From a virus: a stretch of 25,131 nucleotides of DNA. Shown here one piece after another: positions 16,968 to 22,434 of the stretch. The DNA lies in the IMG/VR virus record IMGVR_UViG_3300002460_000154, positions 1 to 25,131 of that record; one strand, written 5' to 3'. The notes beneath the pieces are model-generated. The model saw nothing but the letters and a program-made list of their open reading frames with translations, did no database searches and was not told where the DNA came from. The position numbers and the translations under genes were made by a program. How positions within the stretch are numbered: the stretch's first letter is position 1; each line of letters starts with the position of its first letter.

Positions 16968-17017
16968 GTTTACCACGATGGAAGTGGATCGTAAACTGTT
17001 TCCACGCCGGCGTAAAC
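16968..17017. repeat. GTTTAC/GTAAAC repeats and ACGCCGGCGT palindrome
   Basis: GTTTAC (16968-16973) faces GTAAAC at 16991-16996, and a second GTAAAC lies at 17012-17017, exactly 21 bases from the first, that is two helical turns. The perfect 10-bp palindrome ACGCCGGCGT is at 17004-17013. The block lies 30 bases upstream of the small terminase start, so it may bind a late regulator or terminase. Function is inferred. Confidence 0.5.
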
Positions 17018-17086
17018 CGCTCTAACACATGTGGGAAACCTCGTACACCCTCTAAATGGGCGAACACTCACTCTGATGGAGCGGCC

Positions 17087-17128
17087 TGTGTAGCGAGTTG
17101 TGTAGCAACCTAAGTTGTTGATTTATAA
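17087..17128. repeat. Box module copy 1 (GTGTAGC boxes and a 20-base box)
   Basis: In order: TGTGTAGCGA (17087-17096), GTTGTGTAGCA (17097-17107) and CCTAAGTTGTTGATTTATAA (17109-17128). The same three boxes recur in the same order at 17231-17301 with wider spacing. Such arrays mark replication origins or regulator-binding regions. Confidence 0.6.
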
Positions 17129-17170
17129 GACAAACTACAGATACTACTTCTACTATAGTCTCTTTTTAAT

Positions 17171-17196
17171 AGAAGAAGAAGAAGAAGAAGAAGAAG
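17171..17196. repeat. Trinucleotide (AGA)n tract, 26 bases
   Basis: Eight full AGA units and two more bases form a pure repeat in a purine-rich stretch that runs on to about 17219, preceded by a T-rich segment. It lies between the two box modules in the most AT-rich part of the gap. It is not inside a gene. It could vary in length by slippage or help strand opening. Confidence 0.8.
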
Positions 17197-17230
17197 TATA
17201 GAGAGAAGAGAGAATAGGGTTTGGCGTAGC

Positions 17231-17301
17231 GTGTAGCGACCGCTTTGTTGTGTAGCAGAGCGCAAAGAGCCAAGTTCTGAGCCTAAGTGGTTGATCTATA
17301 A
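17231..17301. repeat. Box module copy 2
   Basis: GTGTAGCGA (17231-17239), GTTGTGTAGCA (17247-17257) and CCTAAGTGGTTGATCTATAA (17282-17301, 18 of 20 bases identical to the first copy). Near matches to the short box also occur at 17224 (GCGTAGC) and 17439 (ATGTAGC). Confidence 0.6.
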
Positions 17302-17323
17302 CAGCTTTTCACCCTACTGGTAA
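17295..17323 (-). promoter_or_regulatory. Candidate late promoter (TTACCA-17-TATAGA)
   Basis: On the minus strand TTACCA (17323-17318) and TATAGA (17300-17295) are 17 bases apart, back to back with the rightward primase promoter, whose -35 begins at 17331. Each hexamer matches the sigma70 consensus at four of six positions. Its -10 is part of the second 20-base box. It would leave a leader of about 350 bases before the small terminase. This is a weak prediction. Confidence 0.25.
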
Positions 17324-17330
17324 CCCATTG

Positions 17331-17359
17331 TTTACAGCTCATCCGCTACAGATTAGAAT
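17331..17359 (+). promoter_or_regulatory. Early promoter P1 for the primase gene (TTTACA-17-TAGAAT)
   Basis: TTTACA (17331-17336) and TAGAAT (17354-17359) are 17 bases apart. The extended start TGTTTACAGC is shared exactly with P2 at 19641 and P3 at 23319. The expected start of transcription is near 17366, at the first base of the leader stem. Confidence 0.75.
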
Positions 17360-17365
17360 CTCGAC

Positions 17366-17461
17366 TGTTCGCCCTGCTGTGTCGTGTCTCCTTCGGTTGC
17401 CCACAACCTTGGTCCGCGTCGATCGCCCTCAGCAAGTGATGTAGCAGGGCGAACACCTTTT
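17366..17461 (+). ncRNA. Structured leader RNA / candidate attenuator of the primase transcript
   Basis: Arms TGTTCGCCCTGCT (17366-17378) and AGCAGGGCGAACA (17443-17455) are perfect complements over 13 bp and enclose 64 bases. They are followed by CC and four T, like a terminator tail. Inside, GGTTG-CCCA-CAACC (about 17395-17408) makes a small hairpin. The 3' arm has a second partner: TCGCCCT (17423-17429) pairs with AGGGCGA (17446-17452). The two forms exclude each other. The first arm begins where P1 transcription should start. It may be a short RNA, an attenuator or a stability element. Confidence 0.55.
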
Positions 17462-17530
17462 CATGCGGCTGAGCGCATGGTTGGCCGATGCTGAGGCGGC
17501 TATGATCGACGAATTGAGGACCGAAACAAG

Positions 17531-19633
17531 ATGGCAACCACAAAAAAGAAGACCGCACCCGCGGCCGACCACAAAGCACTTTCTCTAGGGGAAACCAAGC
17601 TCAAGTCCAGCGGGCTCACGCTCGAAGACGCCAAGCTGCTTAGTATGCACTGCTTGGGCCAGCAACAGACTGCGGCTCAGCACCAAGCATTCAAGCAGCT
17701 TTGTAGCTTGCGCATCGATTACATTGGACCTGACGGTAAGCCGATTGGCGACTGGCCAGGATCCAAACCGTTTTACCGCATCAGGTACCTTGAGACGCCA
17801 TCTGACTTCTCCAGCCTGACTGACAAGAAGCCTGTGCGCTACGTGCAGGAACCCAATACCGCTCCGGTCGCCTACTACCCAGCCAATCAGGACTGGGAAG
17901 GTTTGCTTCACGATACAGACCAGCCGCTGATTCTGACTGAGGGCGAGCTCAAAGCTGCCAAGGCCTGCAAGGAAGGCTTCCCCACCATCGGGCTGGGTGG
18001 CGTGTACAACTGGCGCAGCCACAAGCTGGGACTCGATTGGCTGCCCAGTCTCGACCTTGTCAAGTGGGCCAAACGCAACGTCTACATCTGCTTCGACTCT
18101 GACTACAAGACCAACCCCATGGTGTGCGCCGCCCTTCGGGAGCTTGGAGAGGAGCTGCACCGCCGCGGCTGCTTCGTGCATCTCGTCTCGCTGCCTCAGC
18201 TGCCTGGTCTTGAGAAGGTCGGCCTTGACGACTTCCTTGTGCACGCCGGGCCCTCAGCCGTCTCGATGTTTCGCGGTCTCCTCACAGAAGCCGAGCCGCT
18301 GGGCCTGACCGCGCCGCTTTGGGGACTCAATGAGAAGTACGTCTACGTCCAAGACCCTGGTCTCATCGTCGACCAAGACACTCGGTTCAAGGCTTCACCA
18401 TCTGCGTTCAAGGAACACTTGCAGGCGCCTCTGAACTACCATGAGCGCAGTCTCAAGCAAGACGGCACGGTCAGCTTCAAGGCAGTCTCAGCTGCTGCTG
18501 CTTGGCTCAAGTGGCCGCTGCGCACCGAGGTCACAAAGATCACGTACAAGCCAGGCGATGGCCGCTTCATCCAAGACCCTCGCCCCATGTTCAACATCTG
18601 GCCGGGCTGGGGTGTCGAGCCGGTTGAGGACGAGGTTGAGCCGTTCTTGGAATTGGTCGCTCACATCTTCAAGGGCTCCGAGCCTCAGGCCATGGAGTGG
18701 TTCCTCAACTGGTGCGCGTATCCTTTGCAACATCCCGGCACGAAGCTGTTCAGCTCAGCAGTTCTACACGGTATCCGCCACGGCACAGGTAAGTCGCTGA
18801 TCGGCTACACCTTGGGCAGGATCTACGGGCAGAACTTCACTGAGATTAGCCAGATGGACTTGCACAACAGCTTCAACGAATGGGCTGAGGGCAAGCAGTT
18901 TGTCATGGGCGACGACGTGACTGGGTCCAACAAGCGGGCCGATGCTGACTTCTTGAAGAAGCTCATCACACAGCGCGAGCTCCGAGTCAATGGCAAGTAC
19001 GTGCCAACCTACGTCGTGCCTGACTGCATCAACTACTTCTTCACAGCCAACCATCCAGACTCGTTCTTCCTTGAAGACGACGACCGCCGCTTCTTCATCC
19101 ACGAGGTGCAGGTTGGTCCCATGGACGAAGAGTTCTACATGAACTATGACCTGTGGCTGGACACTGGTGGCAGCAAGGCGGTCTTCCACTATCTGCTGAA
19201 CCGTGACACAGGCGACTTCAACCCAGCAGCTCCTGCCTTCAAGACAGCGGCCAAGGAACGCATGATCGCCAACGTGCAGAGTGACCTGGCCGGTTGGGTG
19301 CGCCAGCTCTTGGCCACACCGAACCACGTCCTCAAGGTGGGGGAAATTGTGGTGGATAAGGACCTGTTCACGTCAAAGGAGCTGCTGCAGTTCTACGATC
19401 CGTCAGGCAAGACCGGCACGACAGCCAACGGGCTGGGTCGCGAGCTGGCAAGGGCCGGAGTCCGTCAGATTTGCGGTGGCAAGCCGATTCGCTTAGCCGA
19501 CGGTGGGCAAGGTCGCTTGTACGCACTGCGCAACATCGAGTTCTGGATGACCGAAGCCGCTCCGCAAGCTGCCGTGAAGCACTTGGAAGACTGGTCGAAG
19601 AAACAATCTGGCGCAAAAGCCGCAAAATATTGA
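17531..19633 (+). CDS. Primase-helicase: TOPRIM (DUF3854) domain plus SF3-type helicase
   Basis: The protein has 700 residues. Residues 60-250 form a DUF3854/TOPRIM-like domain with ILTEGELKAAKAC (Glu137) and VYICFDSDY (Asp189, Asp191), the acidic residues expected to bind metal for primer synthesis. Residues 370-560 form an SF3-like helicase: Walker A GIRHGTGKS (414-422), Walker B FVMGDDV (457-463), sensor region FFTANHPDSFFLEDDDRRFF (503-522) with likely Arg fingers at 519-520. It should unwind DNA and prime replication of the phage genome. The ATG has only a distant GAGG, and the gene follows P1 and the structured leader. It is the first gene of the rightward block. Confidence 0.88.
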   Translation: MATTKKKTAPAADHKALSLGETKLKSSGLTLEDAKLLSMHCLGQQQTAAQHQAFKQLCSLRIDYIGPDGKPIGDWPGSKPFYRIRYLETPSDFSSLTDKKPVRYVQEPNTAPVAYYPANQDWEGLLHDTDQPLILTEGELKAAKACKEGFPTIGLGGVYNWRSHKLGLDWLPSLDLVKWAKRNVYICFDSDYKTNPMVCAALRELGEELHRRGCFVHLVSLPQLPGLEKVGLDDFLVHAGPSAVSMFRGLLTEAEPLGLTAPLWGLNEKYVYVQDPGLIVDQDTRFKASPSAFKEHLQAPLNYHERSLKQDGTVSFKAVSAAAAWLKWPLRTEVTKITYKPGDGRFIQDPRPMFNIWPGWGVEPVEDEVEPFLELVAHIFKGSEPQAMEWFLNWCAYPLQHPGTKLFSSAVLHGIRHGTGKSLIGYTLGRIYGQNFTEISQMDLHNSFNEWAEGKQFVMGDDVTGSNKRADADFLKKLITQRELRVNGKYVPTYVVPDCINYFFTANHPDSFFLEDDDRRFFIHEVQVGPMDEEFYMNYDLWLDTGGSKAVFHYLLNRDTGDFNPAAPAFKTAAKERMIANVQSDLAGWVRQLLATPNHVLKVGEIVVDKDLFTSKELLQFYDPSGKTGTTANGLGRELARAGVRQICGGKPIRLADGGQGRLYALRNIEFWMTEAAPQAAVKHLEDWSKKQSGAKAAKY

Positions 19634-19642
19634 AACCACATG

Positions 19643-19672
19643 TTTACAGCTGCGCAAGCAGAGCTGTAGAAT
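19643..19672 (+). promoter_or_regulatory. Promoter P2 (TTTACA-18-TAGAAT) with spacer dyad
   Basis: TTTACA (19643-19648) and TAGAAT (19667-19672) are 18 bases apart, ten bases after the primase stop. ACAGCT (19646-19651) and AGCTGT (19662-19667) form an inverted repeat that touches both hexamers, a layout suited to a repressor or activator. It drives the 67-residue gene. Confidence 0.75.
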
Positions 19673-19728
19673 ACAACCTGCTGAGGGAATTCTCCCAACG
19701 CGTTATCAACCACTTGAAGGAGTGAATC

Positions 19729-19932
19729 ATGAGCAAATTGCTGGAAGATCCGAAGGTCGCCGCCCTGGTCACCAAGTCCGAAACCGCTGCCACCAAGGCC
19801 GCAACGAAAGCCCACCTCGAAGTGGTCAAGTCCGCGATCGAAGCCAACAAGGAAACCGAAGACAAGGCCGTCAAGAAGGCCGTGGCTGAAGTCCTCAAGG
19901 GCATCGTGGCCGGCATCAAGGAAGCTGCGTAA
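19729..19932 (+). CDS. Small Ala/Lys-rich helical protein, unknown function
   Basis: The protein has 67 residues, about half of them Ala, Lys or Glu; it is predicted to be entirely helical, with no Cys, Trp or aromatic residues, and resembles no family I recognise. The strong GAAGGAG site and its own promoter P2 and terminator (19948-19975) suggest it is made in large amounts early in infection. Third-position bases are strongly G/C. It could bind DNA or a host protein, but this is not shown. The gene is separate from the following overlapping run. Confidence 0.8.
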   Translation: MSKLLEDPKVAALVTKSETAATKAATKAHLEVVKSAIEANKETEDKAVKKAVAEVLKGIVAGIKEAA

Positions 19933-19947
19933 GCAAGCTGTCCAGTG

Positions 19948-19975
19948 GATAGGAGACTTCGGTCTCCTATCTTTT
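19948..19975 (+). terminator. Strong intrinsic terminator
   Basis: A perfect 10-bp stem (GATAGGAGAC / GTCTCCTATC) closes a TTCG tetraloop and is followed directly by TTTT. It lies 16 bases after the 67-residue gene. No promoter is visible between it and the next gene (20003), so that operon may depend on readthrough. Confidence 0.92.
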
Positions 19976-20002
19976 CATCCAAATGTAAGTAAGGAGTTTC
20001 GC

Positions 20003-20233
20003 ATGGAAACTGGTATTCACGTCGGCAACAAGGTCGACCAAAACACGGCAGATAATTTGAAGGACATCATCTCAACGATCTTCAAGGTTGGCGCAGAAAC
20101 TCGCATGGACCAAAGCACGATCGTTGAAGCACTGCGCCTTGTTGGCAACGTGACTGAGGTCAAGCAGATTACCATCACGAACTCGTCGATCAACGGCGAC
20201 AAAGTCATCAACGTAACTAATGGAGCAGCATAA
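20003..20233 (+). CDS. Small protein (76 residues), unknown function
   Basis: The ATG follows AAGGAG at good spacing. The first 50 residues look helical (NTADNLKDIISTIFKVGAE ... STIVEALRLVGNVTEV) and the last 25 are beta-like with Asn/Thr/Ile repeats (ITITNSSINGDKVINVTNG). No Cys and no membrane segment. I do not recognise the family. It opens the run of small genes ending with ligase and lies two bases before the next ATG. Confidence 0.75.
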   Translation: METGIHVGNKVDQNTADNLKDIISTIFKVGAETRMDQSTIVEALRLVGNVTEVKQITITNSSINGDKVINVTNGAA

Positions 20234-20235
20234 TC

Positions 20236-20451
20236 ATGCGTTGCTACCTCGTCATTGGCCCTGGTGCCAAGCGCTATGCCGCCACGAATGCCGATGCTCG
20301 CGCCACTCGCGATGCATTGGTTGAGCAGCTCGACTGCAAGAAGAAGGACGTCGAGATTGAGCAGACCGACATACCGGTTGCGAAGGCCGAGCTGCTCGAG
20401 TTCATCAACACCTTGTGCGCCGAGACCGACGCGAAGGATGCAGAAGAATGA
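20236..20451 (+). CDS. Small protein (71 residues), unknown function
   Basis: The protein begins MRCYLVIGPGAKRYAATNAD and looks like a small alpha/beta fold (strand, helix with ARATRDALVEQL, strand, helix), acidic at the C terminus. The ATG lies two bases after the upstream stop and its own stop overlaps the thyX start (ATGA). No catalytic motif is visible. It is probably co-translated with ThyX, without other evidence of joint function. Confidence 0.75.
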   Translation: MRCYLVIGPGAKRYAATNADARATRDALVEQLDCKKKDVEIEQTDIPVAKAELLEFINTLCAETDAKDAEE

Positions 20452-21116
20452 GCCAAGTCCGTCTGATCGCATTCACCCAGCCGATTGAGCTGGAAGGTGT
20501 TCAGACGGGCGAGGAGCTGGTGGCCTACTGCGCACGGGTCTCGAACCCTGCCAACCAGGCCAACCATGAAACGGCTCCTCGTCTGCTCAACTACCTGGTC
20601 CGCAACCACCACTGGTCTCCCTTCGAGATGGCGCATGCAGTCATCGAGATTCAGACGACCCGCGACATCGCCCGGCAGATTCTCCGCCATCGGTCGTTCA
20701 GCTTCCAAGAGTTCAGCCAGCGCTACGCTGCTGTGGTCGACGATGCTGTGATCCGCGAGGCTCGCATGCAAGACACCACGAACCGCCAGAACAGCTTGGC
20801 CATCGAGGACGACGACATGCGGAAGTGGTGGGCGTACAAGCAAGAGGAGATTGCCCATGCTACCAGTGAGGCGTACAAGTCTGCCCTCAAGATGGGTATC
20901 GCCAAGGAGGTTGCTCGTGCAGTTCTGCCTGAAGGCCTGACACCATCGCGCCTCTACATGTCCGGCTCAGTTCGCAGCTGGATCCACTACATCCAACTCC
21001 GTGCCGGCAACGGTACTCAGAAGGAGCACCGCGAGATTGCCGTCATGTGCAAGCTGGCTCTGCTCCACGTCATGCCCTCAATCAAGGAGATTCTCGATGC
21101 AACGCAAGACCACTAA
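20448..21116 (+). CDS. thyX: Flavin-dependent thymidylate synthase (ThyX)
   Basis: The protein has 222 residues from the ATG that overlaps the previous stop; a longer open frame to 20415 adds an unlikely basic leader. The diagnostic motif RHRSFSFQEFSQRY (80-93; RHR, then S and R at the required spacing) is intact. Other conserved parts are NHHWSPFEMA (53-62), ARAVLPEG (156-163) and LRAGNGTQKEHREIA (184-198). It makes dTMP from dUMP with methylene-tetrahydrofolate, FAD and NADPH. Phages carry it to supply dTTP during replication. All catalytic-region residues I expect are present. Confidence 0.95.
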   Translation: MSQVRLIAFTQPIELEGVQTGEELVAYCARVSNPANQANHETAPRLLNYLVRNHHWSPFEMAHAVIEIQTTRDIARQILRHRSFSFQEFSQRYAAVVDDAVIREARMQDTTNRQNSLAIEDDDMRKWWAYKQEEIAHATSEAYKSALKMGIAKEVARAVLPEGLTPSRLYMSGSVRSWIHYIQLRAGNGTQKEHREIAVMCKLALLHVMPSIKEILDATQDH

Positions 21117-21432
21117 AGCCACCGAGCCGACCAAGGCCGAGATCATTGAAGAACGTGCCAAGGAGCATCCGCTCTACCCGATCTTCATGGCAGCCATTGA
21201 GCAAGCCATGTACGGCAAGGGCGAACGCCATGGTGGCAACGTCACGCCGTTCCTCGACCAACCATGGGTCCACTACGCCAAGATGCATGGCCGCGGCTTC
21301 CTGACTGGCCAGGCCACTAAGAAGTTGGAAGAGGCAGCGCATCAACGTGAAGGTGAAGCATTCGAGACCGAGGTGCTTGGCGCCATCGTCTACGCCGGCA
21401 TGTCAGTCCTCAAAGAGCGGGGCGAAGCATGA
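21097..21432 (+). CDS. Conserved helical protein (111 residues), unknown function
   Basis: The ATG at 21097 has AAGGAGA seven bases upstream and overlaps the last 20 bases of thyX; a longer frame to 21001 is rejected. The striking part is YGKGERHGG ... PFLDQPWVHYAKMHGRGFLTGQATKKLEEA (about residues 37-78), full of His, Gly and acidic residues and probably the family's core. The final helix is EVLGAIVYAGMSVL. It looks like an enzyme or metal-binding fold acting with nucleotides, since it sits beside ThyX, but I cannot name the reaction. The stop overlaps the next ATG. Confidence 0.8.
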   Translation: MQRKTTKATEPTKAEIIEERAKEHPLYPIFMAAIEQAMYGKGERHGGNVTPFLDQPWVHYAKMHGRGFLTGQATKKLEEAAHQREGEAFETEVLGAIVYAGMSVLKERGEA

Positions 21433-21590
21433 AGCGTAGTCGTTACCTCTACACCTGGATCGACTGGGTCAAGGAGATTTTGGGCTGGGGTCTTGGTCTG
21501 GTCATCGGGTTCATCCTGCTGCCAGTCCTGGGCTTCATCCTGAAGCTTCTCTGGGTCTTCTTCATGATCGGCTGGGACTTAATCAAATGA
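21429..21590 (+). CDS. Membrane microprotein (53 residues)
   Basis: It starts in the ATGA overlap with the upstream stop and ends in an ATGA overlap with the J-domain gene. Residues 17-53 are almost all hydrophobic (ILGWGLGLVIGFILLPVLGF, then a second half ILKLLWVFFMIGWDLIK), enough for one long or two short membrane segments. The N terminus is basic (MKRSRY), so it should stay in the cytoplasm. It has four Trp and no Cys. Possible roles are an inner-membrane anchor for partners, superinfection control or a small holin; the last is unlikely to be provable here as no lysin gene is in view. Confidence 0.75.
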   Translation: MKRSRYLYTWIDWVKEILGWGLGLVIGFILLPVLGFILKLLWVFFMIGWDLIK

Positions 21591-21865
21591 GCAAAGCTTT
21601 CGCGACTCTGGGCCTTCCTGATACCGCGACGCCTGACGAGGTCAAGGCGAAATGGCGGGAACTCTGCATGATTCACCACCCAGACCGCGGAGGCAACTCC
21701 GTGGAGTTCAACACGATCCGCAAGGCCTACAAGGCGGCCATGGAAGAAGCCAGTGAGCCCAAGCCCTGCACCCAATGCAACGGCGAAGGCAAGGTCAAGG
21801 TCAACAGTGGTTGGTCCTCGATCGATATGCCATGCCAAGCGTGTGAGGGTTCTGGCCATGGCTAA
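21587..21865 (+). CDS. Mini J-domain protein with a DnaJ-type zinc motif
   Basis: The protein has 92 residues. A J-domain occupies about residues 3-55 with the essential HPD at 31-33 (MIHHPDRGG) and a final helix FNTIRKAYKAAM. It is followed by two CxxCxGxG motifs (Cys61, Cys64 and Cys83, Cys86), enough for one zinc centre in place of the two of full DnaJ. J-domain proteins switch on DnaK ATPase; phage versions may bring host DnaK to replication or virion parts. It has no substrate-binding C-terminal domain. The ATG overlaps the membrane microprotein stop. Confidence 0.88.
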   Translation: MSKAFATLGLPDTATPDEVKAKWRELCMIHHPDRGGNSVEFNTIRKAYKAAMEEASEPKPCTQCNGEGKVKVNSGWSSIDMPCQACEGSGHG

Positions 21866-22103
21866 GAAGCCCAAGACCGTGCAGGTTGGCAGCCGTGAGT
21901 ACTTTGAGTCGTTGCTGGTCTACTATACGAACCGCTCGACGGCCATTGTGCGTGGACGTGGCAACCTGAGCCGCGAGGATCTGGAGTATGTTGCCCAAGC
22001 GGCTGAGAAGCTGAAGGACAACCGACTGCAGGAATGCATCGCTGAGCTGATCGGTTGGGGCGATGAGGGTCAGTTTGAAATACTACATGTAGAAGGAATT
22101 TAG
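21858..22103 (+). CDS. Small protein (81 residues), unknown function
   Basis: The ATG lies eight bases inside the J-domain gene (GCCATGG context); a longer frame to 21753 lies wholly within the J-domain gene and is rejected. The sequence is helical with a central RSTAIVRGRGNLSREDLEY and a final IAELIGWGDEGQFEILHVEGI. No catalytic motif or Cys cluster is recognised (one Cys). It belongs to the same coupled run. Confidence 0.7.
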   Translation: MAKKPKTVQVGSREYFESLLVYYTNRSTAIVRGRGNLSREDLEYVAQAAEKLKDNRLQECIAELIGWGDEGQFEILHVEGI

Positions 22104-22105
22104 TC

Positions 22106-22267
22106 ATGCCCAAGAATCAATCGACCACGCAACTGGTCGCGTATCTAGTGCCGAAACAACTGCCGGTCATTCTGGCGAAGGTGCTTCGGTACCGGCCGCC
22201 TCCATGTCTGGCAGTGTTCAAGGACAAAGCCACCAAGCAAATTAGCATCGTCGACGTGCCGCTATGA
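22106..22267 (+). CDS. Small protein (53 residues), unknown function
   Basis: It starts two bases after the upstream stop with GAAGGAAT upstream, and its stop overlaps the following ATG (ATGA). The start MPKNQSTTQLVAYLVPKQLP and the Pro/Arg-rich middle (RYRPPPC) are followed by a short strand-like KQISIVDVPL. No known family. Coding is supported by spacing and overlap on both sides rather than by homology. Confidence 0.6.
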   Translation: MPKNQSTTQLVAYLVPKQLPVILAKVLRYRPPPCLAVFKDKATKQISIVDVPL

Positions 22268-22434
22268 ACTATCCTAATCGTTGGCATGTGATACCTGTTG
22301 GCGATCTGCGTGAGCATGAACCTCTGCCAACGTGTTGGTGCAAACCAACTCCAGATGAAGACCACGACATCTTTGTCCACCACTCACTAGATGGCCGCGA
22401 GGCCTTTGAAACAGGCGAAAGGAAGCCATCATGA
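22264..22434 (+). CDS. Small conserved phage protein with CxC and HHSLDGRE motifs
   Basis: The protein has 56 residues and ATGA overlaps at both ends. It contains RWHVIPVGDLREHE, then TCWCKPTPDEDHD and FVHHSLDGREAFE. A short protein with exactly this order of motifs recurs in phages of proteobacteria; it has no assigned role. The paired Cys and several His suggest metal binding with an unknown partner. Confidence 0.7.
   Translation: MNYPNRWHVIPVGDLREHEPLPTCWCKPTPDEDHDIFVHHSLDGREAFETGERKPS

Larger units (their letters stand above)
16939..17530. promoter_or_regulatory. Divergent control region between late and early blocks
   Basis: This 592-base gap has no supportable gene; only short frames of a few codons are open, and one of about 42 codons from 17463 overlaps the primase start and looks random. 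From left to right it holds GTTTAC/GTAAAC repeats with a 10-bp palindrome, a first box module, an AT-rich stretch with a GAA repeat, a second box module, a candidate leftward promoter, the rightward primase promoter, a structured leader and a small dyad (17462-17479). The layout suits an origin plus back-to-back promoters. Confidence 0.75.

Noticed and set aside
17151-17159. ACTATAG resembling the core of a T7-type promoter
   Set aside because: Only the last seven bases match; the upstream recognition part is absent and no single-subunit RNA polymerase gene is in the window.
17463-17588. Short plus-strand frame overlapping the primase start
   Set aside because: About 42 codons, Arg/Pro-rich, no ribosome site, and out of frame over a well-supported gene.
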